This document shows positions 1-13,100 of a DNA stretch of 64,000 bases, one piece after another; the stretch's first letter is position 1, and each line of letters starts with the position of its first letter. Below the pieces are notes generated by a model, which did no database searches, was not told the origin of the DNA, and was given only the letters and a program-made list of their open reading frames with translations. Source of the DNA: Strongylocentrotus droebachiensis (Eukaryota > Echinodermata > Echinoidea > Camarodonta > Strongylocentrotidae); assembly GCA_035222895.1 (NCBI GenBank), contig JAVYIG010000063.1, positions 1,017,853-1,081,852 of the forward strand, given 5' to 3'. A program made the translations under genes and the position numbers.

Positions 1-430
1 ATCTACGCTACGCCTGTCAATGGATCAACGGGCCCTGTCGGGCTGCACTATACTAGAACTACGTGTAATGCGCCTATGCGACCCACATCTTCACCAACAC
101 CCATATTGAGAGCCAGAAATGAATTTACTTACGTAGTTCTCAACAACTGAATAAATGCTGCAAATTTCGCGAGAATAGCTATGAAGAAACGTAGCTTAGA
201 TCTACTTCAGTCTTCTGGATGTACATTTCCCAGAATAGTCCTAAATCGGTCCCAAAATGTCGAGTTCCCTCATGATCCACATCTGTTTGCGAAAAGATGG
301 CCGAAAGCAGATATAATTAGTTCGGATATGTTCGGAAGGCTTATAATTTCCGAAGCCATTACCGAATGGTTTCGGAGACCATTTCGTCGCATGTTCGACT
401 CACACGGTCGATGAGCTGAGTTGCATAGAA
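1..430. other. CpG-richer edge region, possible 5' end of a minus-strand gene
   Basis: The first 430 bases hold visibly more CG dinucleotides than the next 3 kb. A good minus-strand splice donor (CTAC|GTAAGT) sits with its GT at 131-132. This could be the first exon and promoter of a gene running left out of the window. A 77-codon plus-strand open frame at 181-414 resembles nothing I know and is probably chance. Confidence 0.2.
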
Positions 431-787
431 CAGTTACCGTATGTCGGCTCTAGATGGGGTTCATTCAGATTAGGAAATTTGCTTCTTGATTAGATCTTGA
501 ATGGTAAGAAAAACGGGAAAATAAAAGTGCGACTATATCTCCTTGTTGCATCCAAAAGAGAGCATAGTAATTTCAGAATGGTCAGCCTTTCAATTCATTT
601 ATGTTTAAAAAAATAATTGTGACCCTCAAAAACATATACACGGTACATCATATTGAGCTTAGACTATATGCATTTAATTGGGAAGTTAAATGTGTAAAAA
701 ATTAAATACGATGTATGACAGACAAAGACAAGGAGAAGGGGAATTATATTCAAATAACAGATCATAGGGAACCCCACAATTTGATAG

Positions 788-1075
788 CAAAGTTTCACTT
801 AAATTTTGCCATAATGTGGGAGGATGTCATTTAAAACACATTTCTGCAAGGATTTTCAAAACATTTGTGCACTGTGTTTGAAGTTGAACGAAGAAAGAAT
901 ACATAAATGTATGTATTCTTTTATCAATATTTGTCTTCAAACAGTTTGTTTGATGTTGTTGTTGTTTGTTTGTTTGTTTTTTTTTTTTGGGGGGGGGGGG
1001 GGAATCTTTGCAGAAGTGTGCCTTAAATGACATCCTCTTTTACATTACATACCATTTTAGTGAAATTTTGCCAAT
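788..1075. mobile_element. Fold-back MITE with T-run/G-run core
   Basis: The left arm (about 790-860) and right arm (about 1005-1075) are imperfect inverted copies. AGGATGTCATTTAA near 822 is mirrored by TTAAATGACATCCT near 1024, and AGTTTCACTTAAATTTTGCC near 791 is mirrored near 1060. As a result both strands have open frames that begin alike. The centre holds a T run followed by about 14 G. There is no coding capacity, so it reads as a non-autonomous inverted-repeat element. Confidence 0.6.
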
Positions 1076-1079
1076 ATTT

Positions 1080-4000
1080 TTTGGCAAATTTGAGGCACCC
1101 AACACTTTAGGGGCTTTGATAAGGAATGACTAGAATACAAGTTTTTAACTTTGACTTTCATAATCAATTCAAAATCTTTGGAACACTCACTTAAATCTGA
1201 ATGTAAAATGTCAACTTGATAAAGAACTGGCTTAATGTTCTCCTATATACTTCTTCCATTCAATTGATCATTCCTCTGTGAGTTTGCATAATTAAATCTA
1301 GTTTTTTTCTTCTAACAAACCAAATTTGGGGATAGTTGTTACTTGTTTTTTTAATGGATGTGGCATCATTTTGGAGACAGGGAAATTAAAAATTAGCGGT
1401 ACCAGTGTGTACAATTTGCACTGATTTTCATCAAATTAAGCTAATGAGCTATAAGTGGAATTATCATGATTACTCTTGAGTGAAAGTCAATCTATTTAAT
1501 CAAAAGTTGTAAAAGTGATTTGTAATATCTGTTTTGTAATAGTGACATTAATGTAAATATATATGAAATTCTAAAAAATCTCCCATCAAATCTACTCTAC
1601 ATTTTATATAAATAATGGAAATGTTTGTATATCCATATATGGGAAAATTCAAGCTAGTTGGTCATTTGTTGTGCCATATGATACTATGTATAATATAGAT
1701 CTGAAAATAATTTGACACCAAATGTGTAATTTGAGTTCATATTTGGTCTGATCTAGTGCTTATCAGACTTTTAACCAAAAAGAGACATCCAAAATTATCA
1801 AATGTTGCCTGCAACATATGGGACAACGATTTGCTCAAACTGTTAAATTCCTAGATGAAAAAGCATAGGGAAAGTTTGAATGAAACTTTGTGGAATACTG
1901 ATAATTTATTATCTGGACAACAGTAAATAAATTCAACTTACTAACACAAAACAAAATAGACTTTATAGAGTTGCATATCCTCTCAAAATTTTTTCTCAGA
2001 GACACATCAAATTTCCTTTCAGTCAAGGCTTAGAAAACTTTGTATGGTAATTGTTACAAGATTGAAGAAAAAAACATTAATCCAATTTGTTATGACAGCT
2101 AACCCTTAAAAAAAATTGAGTGATCATGGCAAGGTTCATATCATTTTATCTACATAAATACATATATATATATATATTATTATTATTATTTTTTTTTTGG
2201 GGGGGGGGGGTGGGGGGAATGAAAAAAACAATGTCTAAGGAAAACAAAAGGGCTTAGAAATATCTAGTATTCATTTCTAGAGTTTTACACATTAAAATAA
2301 AACATACCGGTATATTGAAAAGAATCTAAAAAACAAAAATAAATAAACAACCAAACAGACAAAATACTGGCAAATGCATAATTTGATCATATAGAAGACC
2401 TTAAAATGCTACATCGTAATTTCAGAATGAAGATATTATTGTATTAATGAGCAAAATAATATAAGAAAAAAATTGAAGAAGAACTAGGATTGATTGTTAA
2501 TAAACTGGAAACTCTTTACAAAGACATTGATAAAATAGTCACAAGGCCCCTCAAAAATATTACTTCCATAGGTTACGTAAAGTGACTTGGTCCAAGGCCA
2601 TACAGGCCACTAAAATATTGCCTCAATGCAGGACTACATTGCAACACATAATATACTTAATGGAGACACATAACATTTAAGCACTGTGTACATGACTACA
2701 GGTGATCAATAATTAAGGAAAGATTAAATCTTGATAATCTTAATTGTTTAAAAACACCAGAATGATGCACTTAGAATATAATAGAACATACTTCCTTAAA
2801 AGGATCGACAGATGAAACGGTTCAGGAATACCTACATCTTATTGGACTTATGCTATTGTGGTTATCCAGGGACTGGGTTCTCTATTCTGTAATCTTCTAA
2901 TTCTTAAATCAATTTCTTATGGATCATGTAGTGGGGCAATTAATGGGGGTACATACTTTCATCAAAAAATGGCTGAATATCTATCATCTTACATTGAAAT
3001 GTGTTCTGAATCCTATTTTCACAAGGCAGTACTATCTAACCAGACATCATCTAATTAGAGCAAATTCTTTGGCATACAAACAACATATAAATCATTATTT
3101 CTCATGTACCATAGTTCAGTCTCATTATTTCATCTTTCTCCTATTGTCACAAATACATTTCATAACAAATTTCTACAAAGTGGTACTAACCAATAGCCCA
3201 TTGAAGAAATATGATGCTATTAGATCTTACCCTAAAATTGTAACCAGATTATGTAGATTTATCAAAACGTGCAAAATTTAAAAAACAAAAGTTTCAGCAA
3301 AGTAGAAAGATCATTGCATTAATAGGGCATTCTGCATAAGAAAAATGTTTTGTATTATTATTATTATCGTTTTTCTTACACTGTACCATGTTTTTGATTA
3401 GATGATGAAAAAGTACACAAAAGAGTTTGGTGAGACATTTTCATTTTAATAGGGAAGAGCTTTACACAACCTTACAGAACATGTATGTTTACTTAGATAC
3501 CTTGCTGCTGAACACATTTTGGAATAATTTGCATGGCATCATTTAAAAATTGTTAAATAGTATCTCTAAGTAATCTTTAACCCTCTTCTGTGCTATCAAG
3601 TTGTAAATAAACTTCTTAGAGACCATGTTTCATTGCTCAATTTGGCATAGATTATCTGTCATTGGAATAAAAACCTCTTAATTCCTGTACCATCTTTACT
3701 TTAAAAAACAAAAGAAATACCCACTTTTTTGTATGACTACTATTTAGTATTCTGAATCATTTCATCACTATATTCCTTGAGTATCTCCTCCTAATACACG
3801 CTGGGGAGAGCAGATGGACCACTTTCCCCCTACTCTTTCATGAATATTACATTGGGTCTTAGTCCATATACCATGTCAAATTCTTTGGCATTGATTACTG
3901 CTCATAGCACTGAAGTGGATACACTGAATTTGAAATGACAAACTCTCTCTATTCATCAAGGTATCAATGTAGTCCTTTCACTCAATCTGCATTTCATATC

Positions 4001-4122
4001 TAATCCTACCCCAATGTCTTTAATAAACTAGTCATAATCTGGTTGTACAGTTTTACTGGCTTTCAGCCACTTGATTTGATGTCTGTCCCTCTTTTCTAAA
4101 AGATGCTTTGCTCCTCAATGGA
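1080..4122. other. AT-rich region with no gene recognised; XRCC3 3' flank at its right end
   Basis: This stretch is AT-rich, with many stops in all frames. It includes a TA/TTA microsatellite running into T and G runs at 2161-2216. A 120-codon plus-strand frame at 2919-3281 has no recognisable domain, no exon borders and AT-biased codons, so I do not call it. The right end should contain the XRCC3 3' UTR; an ATTAAA hexamer on the minus strand lies at 4019-4024. Confidence 0.5.
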
Positions 4123-7100
4123 TCACTGTAATCCTTTCACTCCATCAGCATCCACAATGTAGTAACACACCTCTTTGGGTAAATGAGGAGCAAATAGGAT
4201 CTCAATCTGCCTGACAGGTATCTCTGCTTTCAGTTCACTTTCATGGCTACATTCTCCATTCACAGATTCTTGATTAGTTCTATTGTTTGTGGTATCCGAT
4301 GGGGGCAGCCTGTAGGGTGTGCGACTTAGCATGAGTCGAACCTTGACAATATTAGACCAGGTGAGACCAAGGGCAGGCATCATATCTGACTCTGTGGGAT
4401 CCAGGGATGCTTTCATATTTGCTGTTACCTAGCAACAAAAAGACAAAAGGAAATATTGTTGCCATTACATCTTTAAACAGAATGTAAATGTTATTACATT
4501 AGCTCATAACGGCATATTCAATTCTGGATATAATCTTTAAGTTTCAATACAAAAAGGGCATGCATGGATGTTATTAGGTGAAGTACTTAGTGGAAAAGAG
4601 GAGATAAGTGATGAAAATTTTGATCCCACATAGCATTATGAGTAATGTAAACTAACACAAAATACAGCCTTTTCTTTAAAATCTGTTTCTTTAAAAATGT
4701 TTACAATATGTAGGCTTTTCTTTCAAAACCAACTTCTTTAAAAAAGTGTATATGAAAGTATATAGCAAAATCTAAATCTATGTCTAATAAATATGTACAC
4801 AATGAATGAGAAACACCCGAGATGAACACTTTTGTTTCCAACCACTATATGATAATAATACACCATATTAATACCTAGTGGTTGCAAACCATGATAAATT
4901 CAAGCTTATTACTCCTCTGTTTCATAAGATAACTCACCTGGTTCACACACACTACAGCAACATTGAACTGGGAGCTGAGCCTATGTAGATGAGCGCCTAC
5001 ACGCTGCAGCTCCCTCGCTCGTCTTATTGTGTCCCGCAGCTCAAACTCACTCCTGAAAATAGCTGCCAGGGAGTCGACCACAGCTAGCTTCACCATACCT
5101 CTGGATAGCAGGAGGGGGAGACGTTTCTCCAGGCAGTGCCACAGTTGATCCTAAGGAATAAAATGAGGTCAAAGGTAAAAGCTTAGAGTGAAAATCACAT
5201 AGAGGAGAATATAATGCATAGGATTCATCTTATGAGCTATGTCCACATTAGCAGTGCTATACAGTTTGGGAGTATGGCAAATTAAAATTGTTTCATTATG
5301 ACACATATAGAATATAGGATATGTATTCTTAATAGAAGTAATAGGCGGCTAACAATATTTAGATTCAGCTATAGCTATGTTTATGCAAAGTGATCACATT
5401 GGGATTTCGAGCTTAAAAGAAATGGCTTAACTCTTTGCCCGCCACGTACACAATCCCCCCTGTGCCACATTGTTATTAGGGTGCCACCTTAGGAGGGGTT
5501 CTGCATGGACTATGCTTATTCAACTCGCAATAACTTTTGATTGGTGTACTGTAATGAAAAACTTTGTGTAGCAATATTGTATAGAAATTAATAGTCTTGC
5601 CAATGGTATCATTTTTGTAATGTATATTATCATAAATTTTGAGATTAGCAACTATACATTTTGTATCCAAGTTTTCGTTTAGAAGGGTATTCTATACCTC
5701 TTATATCTAATACTTTGTTATGGAGGTTTATGTCCTGAGTTAGTTCATTGAAAAGATGTATTCATGAGCTTTCACTACATACCAAATTGATGTGTTGAAG
5801 GTCACAATGAGCCTGGTAATTTAGGATTGAATAAAGAGTAAGCCGACAATGAACTAATCTCCTATTGAAATTGACCCTGGGTTCTTTTGAATAGACTTCC
5901 TGTCTCTTGATTGTACTTTGATGACCTTTATTGTGTCTGTAGGTAAGATGGTGTAACATTATATTATTACTTGCAAGGCTGTGCAAGCTATTAGAATTGA
6001 AAGAAATGAATAGAAGAACTTATTGATTTTCTACACTAATAAGGCAAGCCATGAACATAATGTATGCTTGAAACATGTACTAAGTTATGAATTGTAGAAA
6101 GCTGATGTATAATAAATAAGAATAAAATATATTCGTCTACATAAAAAGTAGTCTCATATTGACATGTTCATTATAACAAGAGGTAGACAGAGAGAGGGAG
6201 AGAGAAAGAAAGAGAATAAGAACGAAGAGACAGGCAGATTGGAAAAGAAATAAGAAGAGACAGGGAGAGATAGAGAGAGAGAGAGAGAGAGAGAAAGAAA
6301 GAGATATAAGCAGATACAGAAAATGAGAGTGAGAAGATAGAGATAGAGGGGGAGGGGAAGAAGAAAGAGACAGGCAGATAGGGATATAAATAAGAAGAGA
6401 CACGGAGAGAGAAAGACAGATAGGCAGACAGAGAAAGACAGAGGCAGGTTGAGATAATGAGAGTGAGAACAAGATAGAGAGAGGCAGAGAGAGGGGAGGA
6501 AGAAAGAGACAGGCAGATAGGGAGAGAAATAACAAGAGACAGGGAGAGATAGAGAGAGAGAGAGAGAGAAAGAAAGAGATAAGCAGATACAGAAAGTGAG
6601 AGTGAGAAGATAGAGATAGAGGGGGAGGGGAAGAAGAAAGAGATAGGCAGATAGGGATATAAATAAGAAGAGACACGGAGAGAGAAAGACAGATAGGCAG
6701 ACAGAGAAAGAAAGGCAGAAAGAGAAAGTGAGGATGAGAAGATACAGAGGGGCAGAAAGAAATAAGAAACAAGAAGAGAGAGAGAGAGAGAGAGAGATAG
6801 CGGCAGATAGAGAAAGTGAGAGTGAAAAGAAGATATAGGCAGGGAGAGGGGAAGAAGAAAGAGACAGGCAGATAGGGAGAGAAATGAGAGAGAGAGAAAA
6901 GAGACAATCAGATTGCGAAAGAGACAGGCAGACAGAGAGGAGGATAGATAGAAAGAGAGAGATAGAAGGAAAAGGGACGGAGACAGAGAAAGTCAGGTAT
7001 AGAGAAATAGAGACAGGCGAAGAGAGAGAGCTAGGGTACTTTATGTTGAATTATTCCCTCAATGCTACAAAACGCTTTCACTCTATTTAATTCTCTATCA

Positions 7101-10100
7101 TCCACACTTTCCTTGTTAGTCACTCAACTTCTCTACATGCATCTCATCTCATCCCACAACTCAACCACACTCTAAAAAGTGTTGAATAAGAACTCCCATA
7201 AAAAAAAACAGTCACTTTTTTGAAAATAATAAACGACACAAGACAATCAAATTTGCAAATCAAATTGTAACTATATTGTTATTCCACACAACCCGAAAAT
7301 AAGGCATTCATATATTGCATATCAAATTGTAACTATATATTGTTATTCCACACAACCCGAAAATAAGGCATTCATCTATTGCAGATCAAATTGTACATTG
7401 TTATTCCACACAACCCCAACATTTAGTTCAGCTTCCTGGTGAAAGCATACCAAAAAATTACATCATGAATGTATACAAATCAGAACACATAACAAAATAA
7501 CTGCATTATCATTATTTATCATAGCTTAGATAATGGACCATTATGTAAATTAAACTTGACACAGTCATGACAGTTATGTATTCAAAGAATAACAAAAACC
7601 TAACATTTTCACTGTATGCATTGCTTGTCAAAATGTTATCGCAGTATGAAAGTATTACTGCACACGTAAACAAAAAAACAAAAAAGTGAAGAAGTCCCGT
7701 CTCCTCCTAATAGGGGCCATCCTAGCTCATCAGAATATTTGCAAAAGCAGTTTCAAAAACTCAATTTTTCTCGGAAAATGTCAATGTAAACAATGTCTGC
7801 GATAGCGGTGCAATGAAGTGTGATGTGTATACAATGCGAAGCACGCGTTACTATTGTGTGTGTGTGCGTACAATAGAATTAAATGCGTTCCGTGTGTATT
7901 GTGAATGAAATGTGACTTGAGTCGAAGTTGGCAGCCCGCTGTATGTTCCGCTAGTCGAACGAAGCGGGAAAAGAGTTAACAGGGAGCAAAAATCCCATTC
8001 CTTCTAGACAAAAAAATGATATCTTAAAATGTAAATCAAATACAATGGAGCCAGTTTTACCTTCTCTGCTGCATGTTCTACATAGATATGATCTCCTACA
8101 GCCAGCTGCTTAGCAAGAGCAGGCCCAATCTTGCTATTAAATGATGAGATCAGCTGCTGTAACCTCTTGCTAGGGAATACATCTTCAGTACAAATGTATA
8201 CCACACCTGTGAAGAAAAAGAAAAAAATCAATGAGCCCTTTTAGGTAAGTTATTTTTCATTCCCTATTAGATTGAAGTTGTTTCAAATGAGATTTATCAT
8301 ACTCAACTGAAGAAGAATTGTAGTGTTTGCTGGAGAAGACAAGACAATAACGGAACAGGGTAAATTGAACAGAAGGGCATTGCCATAGTCAAGACAGGAG
8401 GAAATCAAGGCGTGGACTATTTTTTCAGTGGCAGACGTGGACAAATATTTCTGAATAAAACCAATATTGGTTAATTGGTAACTAACTGATCTGCAAATAG
8501 TTGAATTTGATCAGACATGGTCATATGTGAGTCAAACATGACACCGAGATGTCATGCGTGTCGAATGTGTGTTGAATTAATTGTGTAGCCAGAAAAATAA
8601 ATACTTTTCTGTGCATTCAAAGAAAAAGTTAGCACTATGAAATGTCATAACATCACATTTATGTGGAATTCACTGTCTTTGCAGCTAAGCTTACAAAGAT
8701 TCATATTTTAAAGAAACTATCCTTTCTTTCAAATAGTCTTGAAAAGTTGAAAGCTTGAATAAGATACAAGTACAGTCATTTCAGAGCTAACTTTGAATGG
8801 CTTGTGTTCCACTCTTGTGGCTGTATCCCAAACAAAAATTAAGTGTTTTGACTAACAATATCCATAATTTTAAACAATTCCTTAAAACAAAATTGAGTAA
8901 CTGAGTTACTACTTCTAGACAGCTCACCATTAGCAAGTCCACCTTGCTGGAGAGGCAGCTGTGCTGTAAGACAGAGCTGCAGACATAGCTGTGTTTTCCC
9001 TGCAGCACTCTGTCCTGCTATTTCTGTGATTCCCTTTACTAGGATTCCACCATGAAGGAATTCATCAAGGATTGGACATCCTGTGGTCAAGTGAGTAGGC
9101 TCTCTACGATCTTCTTGATGGCTTTGTTTGAAAAGAGTTAAGGCTGTAATAAAGGGAAGGGTAGAGAGAAAGAGAGAGATGGAAAAAGAGAGAAAACCAT
9201 GATAACATAAAGAGATGGCAAAAAAGGGTTAAAAAGGGAATGCAATGAGAAAGATAATGATAGACAAATCAGATCATCAAGAACCATTAAAAGTTAATGT
9301 TAATACGGTTAGATTGATGTAATAAATATGTGCAATCTAGCCCAATATTAGTTTAACATACACATTACTGATGTAACAATGTGTTGAATTAATAAGATTG
9401 ATGCTTTGGAGAAACTTCAAAAGAGATAGTTGGGGAATTTAAGTACATGAATTTAGCTACAACGTATCTGAAATAGGCAAATCTAAATGATCTGCATTGT
9501 AGGAATTAGTGCTGTAACATCACGGATATCTCCAATTCCGTTTAACCGCCAGTCAAAACCGGATGGTTTTTGGTTAAACGATTTATAAAATTTATTTAAA
9601 AAATCAACAACAAAAATCCATTTTTTTTTTTTTTTTTGGGGCCAACTCTGTCGGCAGCAACCCATGTCCGTGTTAAAAAACCGATGCGGGAAGGATTTTC
9701 ATTTAACTGCCAGGTGCAGTTGAAGGCGCCAATTTGTGCTAGTGAACTTGTCACAAATAGTAACAATGTCGTTTTTAGAAGAATGTGTTAGATCATTAAT
9801 GTAAATTAAAAACGGTCGAGGACCTAGGATAGAACCTTGGAAAAATTGGAGGAATTATTATTATAAACTACATATTGAGATCTATTACAAAGATTATTTT
9901 CAAAGTTTAGAGTGTTGTTCTAGTTTCCGAGTGGTGAGTCAACACACCGATTACTGAGCTGGGAGACATTGCCAAGTGGAGGGGCATAAATCGAAACTAA
10001 AAAAAAATATATATATATAAAAAATATAAAAAATATTAAAATATTTAAAAAAAAAAAAAAAAAAAAAGGGAAAACGAAACCGTCCAATTGAAAACGGGTA

Positions 10101-13100
10101 GTGCCATGGGCGGTCGGATACCGGACGGTTAAACGTTTGACTACAGCACTAGTAGGAATGAAATATGGATAGCCAAACTCATCCAAATTTTGAAAAAAGA
10201 AATCTCACAGAATCTTGACAACAACGAGTTTGGATGATATTATATCATAAAGAATTTGTATAGATCTACCTGTGATGTTTTTGATTTTGTAAACCTCCTC
10301 TGATACAGCCTTGAGGATGATGGAGACATCTCTTGAGGATAACTTAGTACATCTCCCCAGATCAGCAGGAGAAAGTTGAAGTACAGATTCAAAGCTCCTA
10401 AGATTAGCTAAAAAGGAAGAAGACGAAAAGTATTTTGAAAATAAATAACCACAACTCATAATTGACAATTTAACCATTTGAAAGAGAAAGTTATTGATAC
10501 CTTAACTACCACACTGCAGATCTAAGCTATTTTTTTTGCATCTGTTTGCAGACGCCTGCAGGGAGCTTTTTTGAACATACACAGAAATAACAAACTTTCA
10601 CATGGCCTTTAGCTTGAAAAAGTCCATATTCCTTTTCTTATAAGAGTAATACAGGCTATTTTATAACCACTTGCCATCGTTGTTCCTTTTGAAAATTAGT
10701 AAGGAATATTGTTTGAAGATGTAAATAAAATTGATCACCACAAATTAGTCCCTACGATCTGTTCCGCCCTGTGAAAATTTAATGGGTTTTTACATATATG
10801 CGCGACATGGTAAGGTATGGATCGAGTTTGTTATGACTGAATTTTTGCATATTGAGCTTACACAGAGAACTCGTAGCAACAAAGAAATGTACACAATGAT
10901 CACAACATACCGATTTGCCAGAAGAAATTAGATTTCTGGTTATATTTTTCACAGGATATCTTGAAACATTGGTGAATTGAATTTATTGTATTTCATTGAT
11001 ATCTTAAGTGTTATTACTTGTCAGTACAATGTTAAGTGAATTTGGGTCTTGCCAATAATTATTGTTTTTAGATCTCCTTAGGGGCAACAAAGTCTTGCCG
11101 TCGATAATTATTGTTTTTAGACCTTCGGAGGGGCAACAAAGTCTTGCTGATAATTATTGTTTTTAGATCTTCTTAGGGGCAACACGGTCTTGCCAATAAT
11201 TTTTTTTTTTAGATCTCCTTAGGGGCAACACGGTCTTGCCGATAATTATTGTTTTTAGATCTTCTTAGGGGCAACACGGTCTTGCCGATAATTTTTTTTT
11301 TTTTAAAGATCTCCTTAGGGGCATAAAAAGTCTTGCCGATAATTATTGTTTTTAGAACTTTGTAGGGGCAACAAAGTCTTGCCGATAAATATTGTTTTAG
11401 ATCTCTGTCGGGGCAACAAAGTCTTGCCGATAAATATTGTTTTTAAATCTCCTTAGGGGCAACAAAGTCTTGCCGTTGATAATTATTGTTTTTAGACCTT
11501 CGTAGGGGCAACAAAGTCTTGCCGATAATTATTGTTTTTAGATCTCCTTAGGGGCAACACGGTCTTGCCGATAATTTTTTTTTTTAGATCTCCTTAGGGG
11601 CAACACGGTCTTGCCGATAATTTTTTTTTTTAGATCTCCTTAGGGGCAACAAAGTCTTGCTGATAATTATTGTTTTTAGATCTCCGTAGGGGCAACAAAG
11701 TCTTGCCGATAATTACTGTTTTTAGATCTCCGTAGGGGCAACAAAGTCTTGCCTATAATTATTGTTTTAAGATCTATGTAGGGGCAACAAAGTCTTGCCG
11801 ATAATTATTGTTTTTAGATCTCCTTAGGGGCAACAAAGTCTTGCCGATAATTATGGTTTTTAGATCTCCTTAGGGGCAACAAAGTCTTGCCGATAATTAT
11901 TGTTTTTAGATCTCCATAGGGGCAACAAAGTCTTGCCTATAAATATTGTTTTTAGATCTCCGTAGGGGCAACAAAGTTTTGCCAATAATTATTGTTTTTA
12001 GATCTCCTTAGGGGCATAAAAAGTCTTGCCGATAATTATTGCTTTTAGAACTTTGTAGGGGCCACACCCCAACTTTGACATTTCAAAGAGGGAAAAAAAA
12101 AGAAAAAAAAAAAAAACGGACAAAACAAAATAATCACGATTTTCTCCTAAAACACTATTTAAAAAAAAAACTGATACCAAATTCATCAATATTCTTATAA
12201 TTTACAGGAAGTTTAGCTCAAAAAGTGATCGCGGGCAGATTTGGTGTCCGATATATACCCCTACCACAATGTACGGTGTAATGCGAAACTGCATGAAATA
12301 GAAAACAAAATGGCGACTTCGGATGGATGAAGTGATGGATGCTTCGCGGCAGCTCCGTTAAATGGTCCCTTCCTTTACTTTTGAAATGCATTGGCATGAA
12401 CTTAGATCAAGATCTATCGGCAAATGTTGGTTTAGCAATTTATTTTCATATTCATGTCAACGATGCAAGATAAAATTGTCGGTAAGATGTGTGAAAATTT
12501 GTGCTGGTTTTGACTTCAGGGTGCTACAAGAATTTTTTTCACCACTTGCCCTGTCGGGCAAGTGGGTTTTCAATTTACTTGCCCAAACAATATTTCCACT
12601 TGCCCAAAACTTTAAAGCGAAAAAGGACTCGAGGTTAAAGCATTTATTATCTCGTAATGATAAGTTAGTGTTTTAGATAGCAAATTAATGCACATACATG
12701 TACAGTGTAACTGTACTGAATAATAACCTAATATGTCAAAGAAAATGGTCAACAAAGGATGGTTGAAGGTTTAAAAAACGCATTTTATTGATTCTCCATA
12801 AATAATCAGATTCACATGAATCTCGGCAAGGTAGAATGGTTCAAGCAGGTTTAAGTTTTTAATATTCAGTGATTCAGTAATAAATTGAAAACGAGACAAA
12901 AACATTCATCTGATTTATATGAGCAGCGAGTTTTAAATAATATGTTCACAATCATTAACAGTCATTATGAATAAATATCAAACATTTGACTTTTTGTACT
13001 TACTAGAAAATCCCTGTTGTTTATTCCATTCCGATTCGCACGTGTTCATTTCCCTAGAATAATGACGTCATATTTGGCGTGATTCAACCAATCAGCAATC

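Larger units (their letters stand above)
5427..7979. mobile_element. TTAA-bounded 2.5-kb non-autonomous element in XRCC3 intron 4
   Basis: TTAA at 5427-5430 is followed by CTCTTTGCCCGC. The mirror GCGGGAAAAGAG is followed by TTAA at 7976-7979. That gives an 11/12 terminal inverted repeat with a TTAA target duplication, the arrangement expected of piggyBac- or Kolobok-type elements. No transposase frame is visible. The interior holds the GA-rich array and a 3-copy 60-65-bp repeat, so it may be one element or a composite. Confidence 0.5.

Noticed and set aside
2919-3281. 120-codon plus-strand frame
   Set aside because: No recognisable motif, AT-driven codon use and no matching splice structure.
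6137-6907. 256-codon minus-strand open frame rich in Leu, Ser and Phe
   Set aside because: It is the complement of the GA-rich array; a repeat without stops gives a long frame by composition alone.
11038-12060. CRISPR-like array of regularly spaced repeats
   Set aside because: The whole unit repeats with no unique spacers, and the window is eukaryotic; it is a satellite.
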